Source: Aphelenchoides besseyi (Eukaryota > Nematoda > Chromadorea > Rhabditida > Aphelenchoididae). From it: 64,000 bases of DNA. Location of the stretch: positions 6,572,001-6,636,000 of the forward strand of contig JAMPIQ010000003.1 in assembly GCA_024699855.1 (NCBI GenBank), read 5' to 3'. The notes below the pieces were generated by a model. It saw nothing but the letters and a program-made list of their open reading frames with translations, was not told the DNA's origin and did no database searches. Both the position numbers and the translations under genes were made by a program. Positions within the stretch are counted from its first letter, which is position 1. Each line of letters opens with the position of its first letter. Shown piece after piece: positions 11,738 through 27,748 of this stretch.

Positions 11738-11743
11738 AATAAA
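11738..11743 (+). terminator. AATAAA polyadenylation signal of the isomerase gene
   Basis: A perfect hexamer lies 25 nt after the ECI2-like stop codon. Confidence 0.5.
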
Positions 11744-14700
11744 ACAGAATGTTTTTGGACACTGTTACTGTGACCTCGGATCAAAATCAAAGTCTTTTGT
11801 TTGAATAATTTGTTCCGAAATGCGAAAGATTGATCGAACAAGTACTTTTACTTGATTGAAGTACCTTCCAACTCATCTTCTACTTTCTTTTGATCTGTTT
11901 GTTGTGCTTAGAATCTTCTTCCTTTCATCAGCTATCTGAAATTCTTCTCCGTTACACGCGTATCGATAAACAATTACAAGTAGATCTAAACACCCGGTTG
12001 TTACCTTCGATTCTCGTCGACACTTTCGCCGCATTTTAAGTGGATTTCGGCATTCGGAACGGCAGTAAACATACGATCATGATGGTAGAATCGAGATACC
12101 CAGTCGGTCCGTTCATCAACTCAAATCTCCGTCCGCATTTCTTTTCAATCATTTTCCTCTTACTTTTTGTTTGGTCACGTTTTGAATTTAACAAACGAAT
12201 TTTTACGTCTTACATACTTTTAATAATCAGACGACTTAGTTCGTCGAATGTCGTAGATCGTTTATTTAGACTACCAAAATCATCTAATGATCGTTTTCAC
12301 TTCTCTGATCAGCTTCTTTGGATTTGTTAGCCGATAGATTGTTTGCTGTGGCATACACTTGAACCACGACTGATTTCCGCGTATCAACTTGACCCGAAAT
12401 TCCGCTTCTAGAGTGTTGGAATTGCTACTCTTCGACCTGTTCGAACGCAGTTCCCGATCCACTTGATCGTGTTCTTGAAACGGGCGATCTCATGAACAAT
12501 ATTCGGGACCTTCAATCACATTTCCATATTCGCCGCTTGTTTGCCAATGGCGATCCGTGATTGTCGACGTGTACACGGAGATTGCGAAGGACTTCAACGC
12601 CCTTCTTCATTCTATCGTGATTCAACATTCGGAGTTCAAACGGCTCTTTAGTTGGTTGTGTGTTTCAATTGAAATAGCTTAGAGATTATCCACAGTTCTT
12701 GAATACGTTCAAGCGATTAGCCCTCTGCCATGATCCGAAGCACCGAAATTCACGGCTACGAATCGTAAATTAGTTTTACAACATCTCTTTTATTTCCAAG
12801 CCGCTGCATACGTGCAATTTTGTAGATTCATTTGACTACTTAGACTCACCAGCAAACTGAGGTTTTGCTAAAGATTTTAGTTTATTTACATTACTTTAAG
12901 AGAGTCAACAGATTTCAAGCCAACCAATCGGATACTCGTTTGCTCTGTTGGACATCGATTAATTGCGCAATGAAATTTGCGCTTGTATTTGAGTTGATTC
13001 TTATGTCATTAGCTGATCAAGCATTTAATTGCGGTAAAATGAGTTGAATCAAACAACACCGCTTCTTGTTCGATTGACCATTAACAGAAACAAACGATCG
13101 CTGTTTGACTGTCTGCTCAAATCGTATGGTCACCTGTAGACTCATTACGGTCATTTTGGTCACAGTTACACTGCACATTTTACGACAATCATTTGGTTTT
13201 TAAACAGAAGTTCGGTTTCAGCTAACCCTCTAGTTCAATACAAAATGACATTTTTCATCGACTTAAGATTCTTGATATCGTTTTTTTCATACAGCTCATT
13301 GAATTCTAGGCTACGAATTTGACTTCAACTGTTTTTTCGCTGACAATTTGTAGCGAAACAAGGTCGTCGAATCAATGACAAATTTATGCAGCTATTTCTG
13401 TTAGTGTGAAAAGGCAATACGAAGTGCTTGTTATATTCTTGTTACTACTGGGTTCAATTGACTTCCTGTTCAGCGGTTTAGCGTTTTGTTTTAGCGCGGG
13501 AAAATGTAAATTTTGATTGTAAATTCAGTCGTCTCAACAAACTTCTTTTTGTGTGTGAGTCGCAAAGTTTTCGTGTGCGCTAAACGGCTCATCGCGCGTG
13601 GCCTTTCGGCACGTGGATTGGATGTCACGAAATGGACGAGTGGGTCACATTCCTTAAGTTAACCCATAGTCCTTGGCATTGATGCTTAAAGTGCGTGTCG
13701 TGATGTGAATTTCCATGATTTAAGCGGTCAGCTAACGAAGTTGCAAAAGTACAGTCGAAGTTCCGGCGTCATCAGCTATTGACGACTTCATTTCTCAGCC
13801 TTTTTTTGTCGATTTTTAACCGCCGAACAGTTCACTGAGCATTTTTGCATCGACGCCAAATCTTACGGACCTTTTTCCATTCACTGATTATAAACGGTCG
13901 TTGGCGATTTGGGTTATGAGATCATAAGCGTCATGAACATATGCATCAATGGATATAATCATAATGAGTTGACCATTGATGAATAATGCAATAAGTGGTT
14001 TTTACGATTAGAACGACCTAATCCTTATTCCCAATTATGCATGTATTTAAGATGACTGACATGTCGATTTCTGTCATTTAGCACAACAACTGGGTAATCG
14101 GGGCAATGAGATGATTTACGATGTCTCACGCTCTTGCGCAAAACTTTTGCACTCCACTTTTTTTAGCACTTCCGGACGACTAAACCGCAATATTCAAACG
14201 TGCTCATAATTCCCGACTTTCGCAAACCCATTAACCCGATTTCCGTGTACCAACTTTACGTCTGCACTCAGCCAATTCTCAACGATCCGATAAAGCGATC
14301 GTTTAGCCTCGAGAGTCGTTGGGAATTCTTGCAGTTGAACTCCCCGCCCTCAAACTTATCGATTTGACACAAAACCACTGAGATGTTTGATTGTGCATAT
14401 TCACAAATGTAGTAGTTTTGTATTGTTGTCAATCACCAACTTAGGAAAGTGGTCGAGATCTTTCGGGATGCAGAAACAAAGTCGAGAGGTAAAGACCTCG
14501 GCATATTTCAATTTTGCCGCGTCTTCGCTTGACCTGCCAAGGCCATTCGGCCCTTGGAAAGCCATTCCGATGGGTGATTTCTTTGTGTATTCGAGGACGT
14601 GGGTCTTGTATTTTGCATGGGTAATGAGTTTGGATAAGTTGGAAGGTGAGCAACGAAGACGGCACATTAATGAGTGTCTGGAATGACAGTCGGTTGTTAA

Positions 14701-16689
14701 TTCGGAATACTATCGGATCTTTTCGTCCTTTTCTTGCATTAACTGATCTTTCACTTGGCCTTTGTAATTATTTATATTCTTATATAGACCGTTTATTTAT
14801 TGACAACAGTCTTCTCATGAACAAATTTGATGTTGACGGTGCATGGCGGCATTCTCAAGAACAGGAGATCGGTTTTCAAACACGCCGCTTTTTCATTAAT
14901 TGGCCGGGGATTAGATGAGTAGAAAAGGTATTTGAACCTTTTATTGTGTTTCATGTTTGTAAGACCAAAGTGAATATTGCAAGATTCACACAATGACCTA
15001 CAGGTGCCATCCGTCAATTAAGCCAATTTGCATCAATGGCAGCCACTTTCCCAGCCTTTTGAACGCAACAAATTGGGTTCGAGCGTCTGACCCTCGGTCG
15101 ATCGGCACAAAAAACGGATGACCAGCAAATGGAGGACAAAAAAGGTAAAAAGAAATGACCGGACAATCAGAAGCAATCTAAGCGGAAACATCGGCCATGC
15201 GATTGAATGCAAATGCACATGCCTTGGCATTGAAAAGGCGAGAGAGCTCGTTGCCGTTCATTGTTTTGGGTCGGAATAAAAAATGACTGTCGGTCGTTGA
15301 CTGTTAGTCGTTTTGGATCGCAGTTTAGAAGCCATTGGGTTGCAACGGTGTTCGTGAGTTTTGTATTTTGGTGAGGGTTCGCGGAGATTTTGATTTCACA
15401 TCTCGAAAGGCGTCATAATGACTCGAATTCTCGACTTTTCGTGATGCAATTGATCCGACTTGAGGTTTCGCAGCTCGGTCGTCGTATTGTCTGACAGTAA
15501 AAAGTGGAGGAAGAATTGTGGATTTTGTTGAAACTCACGGAATTTAGGCCAACTGACGACTCTCGATCGTGTTTTGTACGAGAGGCGCGATCGTCGTAAT
15601 TGACTTGCCGACTTCGTTTTTTGTCGATGCGGCACAACGTTTTGTAAGGTGGGAGTTTCAATTAAAACTCGGAAGCTCCCTAATTCTTCTCGACTAATAA
15701 CTCTCGCTCATCTCAGAAACCTCGTAAGATCGATCGGATATCCATTGGTTTCTTTTTTATGTTCAGCTTTATTTCCGTTCACATCGTATGAACTAATCTG
15801 TGCGTTTTCAAATCCAAATTCCGATTAGATTTCCGGGCGCTAGACTAATGAGAAGCAAACATCAAATGCGGTCGGTTTGTTAATTGGGATCACGATCTCT
15901 ATTTATTGCGGCCATGTTAACACTCTTACTTTACTGTATATTCAAGTCTTTTGTTAGTATAGTAAGAGATCTAATGGTCGATCATGTAATTTGATTGACC
16001 GTATTACGTTTTACGACACGTGTGTTAATGTGCTTGATCAGCAGTTTTACACGAAATACGCCGCTCAATTACCTTCGGTCGTCCCATTCGGTGGCAACTT
16101 AAGGCGGCGCCTTGACGGAATCGCGGAGATGTCGCAAAGCTATTCGGACATACGGGGCGTGTAAAAGGTGACGTTTTTGTGGATCGCACCAAATTGGCTT
16201 TTGCCTTGAACTTAAAACGCGACGAAATTGGGCGGACCGAGCAGAAGTCGGACCCTCAAAAATCATCTTCTACGTGGACGGAAGGAAAATTGAAAAAATT
16301 ATTTCAACTTCTTGACCATTGACGGAAACCACACGTGTGTGTGTGTCTGTGGATGTTGCGAGATTGGACGTGAACATTGACGACACGTTTTGTTCGTAAC
16401 CCAATTTCCATTCAGTTTTCTAATAAGTCGGACGGTTTGCTACTTCAACACTCACTATTGTAGACAAATTGAAAACAAGATTCTAAGTCAAGGCCTCAAA
16501 GTGAAGACCCGAAGACCCGGGGTTTAACTCGTACCACCGGGTCAGTCGAATCGTCTAAACGTGTCGAACCATTTCACTTATTTGTTTGATCCAAATCGTG
16601 TACGCGATTCGAAGCTTCGCGAGTTAATATAAAGTTAATTTATTCAGTTTATTAGCTCAGGGTTTTATTATCATCTATTGATTGTGAAG
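11744..16689. other. Five-kilobase gene-poor region
   Basis: I find no multi-exon gene, tRNA or mobile element here. Open frames (for example near 12040-12330 and 14387-14686) lack recognisable residues, flanking exons of matching phase, or usual codon patterns. A short GT-rich run occurs near 16335-16352. The region may hold regulatory DNA of the ZP gene or non-coding transcripts, but nothing in it can be named. Confidence 0.4.
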
Positions 16690-18651
16690 ATGAAGATTCG
16701 GTACTTTCAATTTGTTGTTTTGGTTGCTCTTGTAGCGTTGGTTACGTTAGCAGAATTCAACTACGATAACGAGATCACAGGTTTATAACAATTGAATTCA
16801 AATAATCTAACAGAATTATAGGCGAACCGGACATCGAATGCGGATATGGAGTAGCTCATTTTACTGTTCGAACATCGAAAGATCGACCATCACAAGTTTT
16901 TGTAAAAGGCAACTCTGGAAATCCTGACTGCGTCTTTCACAACACTGGCAATGTCACCATTGAATTGACCAAATGCAACATCCGAAGAAAACGAGAAATC
17001 AATCCGGCTGGAATTGCTTATCAAATGACAGTGATTGTCCAATTGCATCCGGTAGACTGAATGTATTTGAATTGTTATCTTAACTTCAACGTTTCAGTTG
17101 TTTGTGACAAAACGTGATCGTGCCTATCGTCTGGAATGTGTCTATAGTGCTCCACAACAACAACGAGTCGGATTTGAGTTTGGTGTCAGGTAGATTGTAC
17201 AAAAAGGTGCAAACTAAATTTTTACTTTTAGTGATCTTACCACCCAGTCTGTCAGCAACGATGCACCGATTCCAACTTGCAACTATCAAGTTCATCGCGA
17301 TAGTCCAAACGGTCCGATTGTTCAATACAGCAAAGTTGGCGAAGTACTCTATCACGTCTGGAACTGTAAATCGGACATGTAAGTTGTTTGTTTGTGACAA
17401 AATTTAAGAGTTCAAAATAAATGAAATTTCTGTTTTAGGTACGCAATGCTTCTCAGTCATTGCAAGGTAAATACGATTATCTTTATAGTAATAGATTGCT
17501 TTATCTTTTAGGTTGTCGATGGGAAAGGAACCGAATATCAGTTGATCGACACAAATGGATGCAGTACCGATACAGGGATCTTTCCGCAAATCACTTACTC
17601 CAAAGATCTCAGTACTGCAATGGTTCAAACTACCGCGTTTAATTTCCCTGATCGAAACAACATGTACTTCTCGTGTAAAATTCGACTATGTATCAAATCC
17701 GACAATTGCCAGGCTGTAACTGTAAGTTTAGACGATGAAATTGGCATCGTAATATGCACATTTAGCCACCACGATGTAATGGCCGCAGTACAACAGAAGC
17801 AACAATCGAACTTGCCGGACATGGAGACGCCACCACTTTAACTGATGATCTTGACAATGAGCAACTGATCAGTTCGACAACCGCTGGTGTGTTAACGAAT
17901 GAAGAAAGCACAACTCAAGTATCGACTACTGAAGCAACTGAAAGCACAACTACTAGTGTACCGTCATCTACAAAACGCTCAACGACTACAAGTCAACCGA
18001 CAACTACGAGCTCACAAACGACAACTTCTGGAAACGCAGCATTTTTCATTCCATCCGACTTTCCACGACCCGCATTTTTGCCTCAAGATGACGGTGGATC
18101 GGGAGAGGGAGCAAGTGATATTCCCGAAGTGTAAATTGAACGTATAGAAAACAGTTTGATAAATTTTCTTTTTCAGTGACGCCTGGATGGTCAGCGAAGA
18201 ACCACAACAACGAGATCAGAAATCAAACGAAACATCGCCGCCTCCAGTACAATTGCTTAAGAAAGCAAAAACGAGATCTGAATCCGCTGCTTCATCGACC
18301 ACAAGCACAAGACAACCAAGTCGCCAACAACGAGATGCAACACCTATGCCTAAGCGCATGGTCGATTTTGATATTACGGCACCTGAAATGACAATCCTCG
18401 AAGACTATCAAGGTTTGCAATATTCCAAACATTTCGTTATTGACTACCAATTTATAGAAAGCAATTCAAATCCTACTCTTCAACCACAACGACAAGTTTA
18501 TCGAGATCTCAGTCCTCAAAGCAACGGTCGAGGAATTTGCTTTTCACCTGCCGCTTTAATCTGTGCAATTGGTCTCGTAGCTTTGTTGTGTATTACTGTG
18601 GTTGTTGTTTTGTTTAAAACGCGAAATGCCACAACTCACAAATTCTATTAG
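16690..18651 (+). CDS. ZP-domain transmembrane protein (cuticlin-like)
   Basis: ZP proteins polymerise into extracellular matrices; in nematodes the cuticlins build cuticle and alae. Nine exons (16690-16780, 16822-17051, 17098-17189, 17232-17378, 17439-17466, 17512-17721, 17766-18130, 18177-18412, 18458-18651) give 530 residues. After a signal peptide (FVVLVALVALVTLA) comes the ZP-N half (IECGYGVAHFTVR to RLECVYSA, with a basic RRKRE that could be a protease site) and the ZP-C half (PTCNYQVHRD, VGEVLYHVWNCKS, LSHCKVVDG, NGCSTDTGIFP, MYFSCKIRLCIKS, PPRCNG). The Cys order is typical. A long Thr/Ser-rich mucin-like stretch, a Gln/Arg-rich region and one membrane span (ALICAIGLVALLCITVVVVL) with a short tail follow. 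The intron at 18413-18457 is 45 nt with no in-frame stop, so retention is possible. Confidence 0.87.
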
Positions 18652-18956
18652 ACGTGAGTTTCCGTTAAATTCAACTACTCACTTATAAATTCTTCTTGCC
18701 TTAAAATTTCCACAGGTACCTTTTCGTCTAATTTCTGAACCTTTACAACAAATCGCTCATTTTTTACCGTTGATTTGTATTGTCCTTTAAGTTTCTGACA
18801 CCAAATTTCGTTCGCAATCTCTTCTGACAATCCTCTGAGCTCGTTAATAAGTCTTGTATCCTAATAATTTCTAACTGCCAATAATCAACGGCAAGTGTCT
18901 TTGTTGTCTACGTTTAAAACAAATAAAAACTACTAATTGAATACCAAATGCAACGG
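18652..18956. other. Convergent 3' region of the ZP and SDR16C-type genes
   Basis: Only 305 nt separate the two stop codons. A plus-strand AATAAA at about 18922-18927 is the likely poly(A) signal of the ZP gene and lies only 30 nt from the opposing stop codon, so the two mRNAs probably overlap at their 3' ends. Confidence 0.5.
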
Positions 18957-20182
18957 TCAGATAACTTTTCCTTTTTCTCGAATCTGAACATTGAGAGGAG
19001 CTAGCTGTCGGGCTGATAGCGATCCTTTGTTTACCAAATGAGATAGAAGATCGTAGCCCGCATCGTTCATCAAATTCAATTGATCAGCAACACGTGTTGG
19101 AACAATTTTGTGTAACAAGTTGAGAAAATATGCACCATGTGGAACAATTAGAAGCTCTTGGTTTACGCGAACTGCATCGACAACGCGTTTAGCCACATAG
19201 TCGGGTTCCATTTGTGGAACAACGATAGAACTAAACAGGGGATAAAGTTGAAAAACATTCTACAACTTACTTGCACTTGTAGCCGCCAAGAATGTCCGTG
19301 GAGCAATAGCCGGGACATACGATCGTTGTCTTCACTCCATCCATTTTCTCGTGTTTCAAATGTAATCTCAATGATTCCATGAGTCCGACGACTCCAAACT
19401 TGCTGCTTGAATACTCGGGCAAACAACCACTTCCGAAAAGTCCAAAGTACGATGCAACACCAACGATATGTCCTTGATTCTTATGCTGCATTGACGGTAA
19501 GAAAGCTTGAAGAGTCTTAACAGTCACTTATCAGCTTAATTTCATTCGTGTGTTTACGTAAAAATGCGCAAAAAGATTAACGCGTAAGCAGTGTTCCATT
19601 CGCTCATCCACCGGATCCAAAAAATGATAATTTGCAATCTAAAGAGAAAATCTAAACTCGAAAATACTATCAATTTAACTTTTCCAGCACAATTAACCCT
19701 AAATTGTATTGACATGTTTATAATATACAACAATGAACTCACAAAATATCGACATCTCCACATTCCTGTCTAACCATTGCTGCATTTTCGTAGACTAATT
19801 CCTTGTTACTAACGTCCACAACATAAAACGAGTGTTTGATGTTCAGATCATCGAGTATTTTTGCTGTCTCAATCAACTTCTCCTCGTTGATGTCCCAAAT
19901 GATCACTGTGCAACCTTGTTTCCCAAACTGAACATCTAACTCGTTTTTTTAAAGTGTCTTACCTCTATTGCTAATCTCCTTCCGATCCCCAAAGCCGCCC
20001 CGGTGATACAAACGATTTGACCGTTAAGTGACTTCTTTGGCAACAAACTTAACGGAATGGGAGCCTTCAACGAGTCGACAATCCACACGAAAATCAGTCG
20101 TAGCCACCATTTTATCGTATTTAAGAAGCCTCCTATAGTATATGCACACTACCTTTGATTTGATTTCAAACTCACCCGACAT
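18957..20182 (-). CDS. SDR16C-type membrane-bound dehydrogenase (17beta-HSD11/RDH10-like)
   Basis: Members reduce or oxidise retinoids, sterols or lipid-droplet substrates on ER membranes. A tiny first exon (ATG at 20182, MSG) is joined to a hydrophobic anchor (IKWWLRLIFVWIVDSLKAPI) and the basic LLPKK, then NGQIVCITGAALGIGRRLAI (cofactor loop TGxxxGIG). The DVSN block, DILVNCAGK (NNAG motif), VNLFAHFY, HIVGVASYFGLFGS, YSSSKFGVVGLMESL (catalytic YxxxK), KTTIVCPGYCSTDI and MEPDYVAKRVVDAV follow in order, matching 17beta-HSD11. All junctions but one resolve as GT-AG introns of about 35-50 nt. The join after AHFY (near 19551-19525) does not keep frame with any AG acceptor; see findings. Stop at 18959-18957. 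Confidence 0.85.
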
Positions 20183-23100
20183 GTTGCGATCTTTCAAATG
20201 GCAACAAATTGAACGTGTTCCGCAATTAAGAAGCCAAACGGCGGCAAACATAAAACCCCGAACAACTTTTTAAGTGTAATTTTGGGTTGTTTTTCTTCAC
20301 TGATGTGTAAACTACCGAACAAATCAATGGCATTTGTCCTTGGTTTGAAAGATGTGTTAAATTCAAAAAAGAAATTTCAAGCACATGATTGTCAATACCT
20401 TTTGCTAAGATCATAATTGATTGTACTTTCATTCGTTTGATGCGTCAGTTCATACGTTTAAAACGTGTGTTTATGTCGAAAAACTCTTAACTAATGGGCT
20501 TGTAAGTTCATTCAACGACGATACCGATTATAAGTCGAAATACTTGCTAATCACGTTATTAAACAGAAGAATAAACGGATTTTAGGTATCAACTTTTTAT
20601 CCATCAATAGCTTTATTCTAATGGTACTGACCGGAAGTGACCATCGGGTTCGTTCCTTCCTTTCACTTTAGAGCTCGTGACGAACATGAGCGTCTAGAGA
20701 GTTGGTTGCCATGGATTTGAGATGGATTTCGGACGCTCAATAACAGACGATTTTTCTCGAGGTATTTGGCAATTGACTCGTGAGTTACGTAGATCCTCAT
20801 AGTTTGTACAGTGGTTGAAGTTTAACGAGTTTTGTTTGACCATTGATTGCATCTTGACGTTTAGCGGACGGATATCAATTGAAAATTAGGAGGTCCACTG
20901 ACTTCAGCATCAAAATCGGCAGTTCGTTTTGTCGTTCAGTCTCTAGGGATGTTCAAATTGTATGAAGTCAGGGGTGACCGTTTGAATTTCCAAATTTGAG
21001 CCTTCTACTTGGCATTCGCGCCCGCCAAGTCGTCACGAATACAATGGACGAGCGGTCGGCCGTGGCAAATGAAGAGAAATCGGTCCGACTGACGAAGTGC
21101 GGGGACCTTGAAAGAGATGAGGACTCTGAAAAGGGTGTTAACGTACTGCGAATAAGCTCATCCATAGCCCGAGAAAAAGAGAGTTTGTTACGCTTGCTAT
21201 TCATTGCGACAAGTCACGAATGTTTTAGTTTTTAAACATGATCCATCGACTGTTTTTACGGCTTTTTAAACACAAATACGGTACTCTTGCCATAAACTTC
21301 ATCACATCATTACGATTAATTAAGCTCATTAAGTGGTGATTCAAACGGACGGTTATTCGTTGATTATTGACTACGAATAATCATCCAATACACATTTTCC
21401 ATGCTCGAAGATGTTCTTTTAATTAGCTCAGATTTCACCGAATAAACTTGAACTTGTGATCGTTAAAAGATTATCGAATTAGACTTTCAGCCGAATCTTA
21501 TGGTCTTCTGTTTTGTTCAGCGTGTGCCAAGACAAAGTTTTAGTCCGATGGGAAGTTTGTCTTTTTAAGCAGCCGTGTGTAATTGAGTTCTCGCTGGTTT
21601 TGTTGTTCTCGCCCAAAAAAACAAAACGACTCTCATCTTCTCGGATTTTGGGGTTTCCTGCCTCATAATAGACGTCCGACAATAACCGATGGTGAGAGCT
21701 TCCGTTGCATAAATGGATTTCACGTTGAAATAGATCTCTAGGCATTTGTTATGCTTTCGAAAGATTCGAATCTTCCTGTTTCATTTTGCTCGTTTTTCGC
21801 TAGTCTCATCATCTGTTGGCGCGATCATCAATCTTTCGATTCTTGTTCTTTACATGTCAGACTTCTGGCCAAAGCTTTCCACCCTCTTTCCACCTTCCGA
21901 ATTGCCATTATGGCAAAATTTTTGCAAGACGTCAAATCAAAAAGCAACAATTGTTTGGTGAGTAGTTTGTTAAGTCGTGTGTGTTCATGAGGACAAGTCG
22001 ATCAATCGCATTGATCTGCCCGTCTGTCTTTCATGTGGACGTGTGTCGACTGAATCTCAGGTTGCAAAAGTAAAAAAGAGATGAACTGAAGTTAAAATTT
22101 TGTGTCCATGATTGTCGGATCGCTTTCAACGTTCCAATAAACGGTGGCCGTTGAACTCTTTTCATTTTTGTTTCGTGACGTCGAAGGTCAAACGGGAATT
22201 CTTTTCGTTGCAATCGCTTCTCTTGTTCCGATTAGTTTTCGACGCGTGAGAATCTTAACCACTAAAGTTTACGTATCGTTGAAACAAATGGATTCAAACG
22301 GTGTGAGATCCGCATAGCAAACTTTTAGGTTTGAATAACAACTTCGGTGCAATAATTTCTTACAAACTTTGCGGTCAAAATCGAAGGACCTCCGGTCGAC
22401 TAATGGAACTTGTTCGTTGTCGTGATTTTGTTTCCCACGAGACAAAGCCGAAGACGAACGTGAATCCAATTTCGACCATCCATGACAACATTGGCCGCTC
22501 TTTTCTTGCAAGAACAGGACGAACTCTTTGTATTAATCGTCGGTTTGCGTACATAAGATTTCGCTGACGCGACAAAGAGCTTACGGACTGATAAAATTGT
22601 TCGTTCTGGAATCCAACAAACTGCTGCAAGAAGCCAAAAGAGTTCTTGATACTGTAATCCAAAGTTGTTTGTGCCGAAGCTCGCGGTATGTTGATTCAAA
22701 TTCCCACTTCTGTTTGATCGATTCCGCCGCAGCTGCGCGAGTTTGGTGAGCGTGTTTGCAGTTAAGTGAAATCGATCTTCCAACTATCTTCGTTTGTACA
22801 TCGCATCGTCTTTTGTTTTTCGGGTCCAAGCGACGGGGTGTTTCAATTGCAAAATCGCGTGTTTCTACTATATAGCTGAAATACACAGTGCCGCGATTTT
22901 CCACGTATTGACCATCGTCTTTGTTCGTACGACCTTGAATGCCCGTAAGTTTATTCGAGTCGATGGTTGGACTGCCGGTTTGTTCGTTCGAAACGACTTT
23001 AAGAGAAAGTGCAAAGCGCTAATCCGACTTACCGCCCATTTTTAGCAAACAATACGCTCACAAATCAACGCCAATCATCGAATTTGATTGTCATATTCAC

Positions 23101-25522
23101 GTCGATTGTTTCTCTCGTATGTTTGTTTCTCGACGCCAAATTTGACACGCTGCCTTCTGATATTTTAAATGTTTTTCTTCGCTCTTCACTCCACGAATTC
23201 ATTAAGACGAGCGTTGTTTGCGCTTCGTTGACTTTTGGGGCCGACTGTTCTTAAGAGTCGACGGGAAATCCGGGGTTTTGGTTTTGAGGATGTGGCCAAC
23301 CAGAAGGATGATGGGTCTCTCGACGTGTTTATTCTCGTACAACAAACGATGTCTCTTTAACTTCATCGTGCCATTTGCTTCTTGGCTTAGTCGAACGTCG
23401 TTGATTTTCTAGGACACGCGAAGTCAAAGTTTCCCGAAAACTAATTTGGGGTTTACATCCATCCAACTCATTCATTTTGATTTACGATTCGACACAAGGG
23501 AATTGCAAGTGGATTTGGGATTCGATCCAAAACAGCGTATTCAATTATACAGATGCTGCGTGTACAATTTGAAGGAACTCACGTTTGATATGTGTTGTTG
23601 ATCATTTCACTGACTCGAGAACATTACTCTCCCAATTTGTCATACGAAGTTTGCGGACGTACGAAGCGGACGGAAAAAAGTTTTGTCGACATGAATTGAA
23701 TTCTTGCGCAGCGCACCGGTTAGGGTTGCGAATTGCGAGGTGTCGTAAAGTTGTGCTCACTCGGTCGCTCTTGATTGCGCTGCTCTGTAGTTGCCGTTAG
23801 AAGTGGGTTTGTGTTCTCATTGTCCGCCATCAAATTCGGTGGGTTACGTAATCACTCATTGTCAATTAAAGGTTGTAAACGTGTGAAAGTTGGTCGATGG
23901 CCGCCGAATCTTCACGAGACAACAATGCGAACGAAAATGTTTTTGATCAAACGAGTACATGCATGACCTTGCACTCAATAACTCTAAGGATTTCAAATAA
24001 GAAATTTACAGCAAACGACCAAAATTTGCTCCAATCTTCAACGGCCTCGACTCGTTCATTCCGTTGACCTTGTCGTAGTCTCGACTACGTTCACTGTTTT
24101 TCTTCTTCCAATTAACTCTCACTCAATTGAAGTTAATTGATTTTTGTACTGATAACTTTTGTTTCGATCACTCCAGTTACTATCTTCGTTTCTTTGTCTT
24201 TCCACGATTGATAAGAATACTCGAGCGGTTTTTACCTTTTTATTTCAATTGCTTTTTGCTTGCTTATGTGTTGTTGTCTATCTTTTAGGGCTCTCACTTT
24301 TCCCGATCACGTGCTTGGGTTGTCGGTTGTCATGAGCGACTGGGAATTTCGGGTACCTTTTCGTGGACGGCGAGGACAAAACCCAAATTGACCTGCCGGA
24401 AAAGAGTGCGCAGTTGATGAGCGGCATTCGATCTAAAAGTGGAGATCGCAAAAGGACGAGTCGGATTGACGGGGGGCTGAATATCCCGAAATATCGTGAG
24501 CGATGCACACGGAAAACTAGTGCGCGACTTTTGGTTGTTTGATCACTTCTGACGGCACGTGTCTGTTGTGGAGTGACTCTGAAAATCGAATCAATCTCCA
24601 GCTTATTGAAGGACATTTGCTCAAATAGAAGTTCGACAAAAATCGTTTCGTTTTGATTAATCGTGTTTTCAATTTACTGCATTTCGTTCACAGTAAACTG
24701 CGTGTTTAACTTCATTAGCATTCGACAACGTGATGGGGCGTTAATACCGAAAGATTGGGCGTTTCTCTTTGGTTTCCCGAGTTGCCGTTTCAAAGTGTCA
24801 AAGAAGACCGAGCGTAGTGATTCGAACAACTTCACGCATTTCGCGATTCTCTCAGTCGCTAGTGTTGTACAAGCGAACACTCTTCGGAACTTTGTGTGTC
24901 GAAGTTGGAAACGTGAATTGCGGTTTGATTGCGCAGATCAAGTCGACTGATTATACGACACATGACAATTGGGGCAAATTACAAAAAGAACATGACTTGT
25001 TTCTGTGCTTTCAATCACTTCATGTGATGCTCCAATCGATGATTGCTGTAAACGGTGATCGTAAAATCGGTTTTACATGTTAATAAACTGCATTGACGCC
25101 TAAACTCTTGCATTCACTTCGTTTGCCGCGGGCGTCTCGTTTTCGATATTTGGGTTTAACCTGTTGGTCGCCGGAAGAACCAGCAGCCCAACAAATTCCC
25201 GTTTTTGTGCGTCTCGCTTTTGATCGGCCGAGAGTGTGCGTTGAGTCTCGACCAAAAATGGAGCGACACTTCTTCTCAATACTGTGCGCCAGTTCTCCGA
25301 TTCGTGAAGTCGCGAATTGCGCAAACAACCACCGCCAACATCGACTGACTAGTGAGGTTGAGCGTTAAGTTTTGAATCCCAATTCACTTTCCTCGCGCGT
25401 TGCATTCGTTATTATGATTGAGCCAATTTCGTGTAGTGGTGTGAGACGTCTACCAACACACTTAACAACCCGCAATTTTAGACATCTCACTCTATTTGTC
25501 CATTTTACGGTTACCATATACT
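20183..25522. other. Gene-poor region upstream of the ELAV-like gene
   Basis: This stretch of 5.3 kb lies between the divergent SDR16C-type gene and the ELAV-like gene. Many short frames on both strands overlap each other and none shows a protein family, matched exons or codon regularity. Long upstream regulatory DNA, a 5' UTR with introns or a non-coding RNA are all possible. No tRNA, repeat or transposon was recognised. Confidence 0.4.

Positions 25523-27748
<2,226 letters not shown>

Noticed and set aside
14387..14686. Overlapping frames on both strands of about 90-100 codons
   Set aside because: No recognisable residues, no splice context, and frames of equal length on both strands suggest chance openness.
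16335..16352. Short GT-repeat run
   Set aside because: Too short to be a meaningful microsatellite or Z-DNA feature.
18187..18651. Single long exon reading through 18413-18457 in the ZP gene
   Set aside because: Open, but bounded by a good donor (GGTTTG) and a TTTATAG acceptor with phase preserved, so I treat it as an intron and mention retention only as a possibility.
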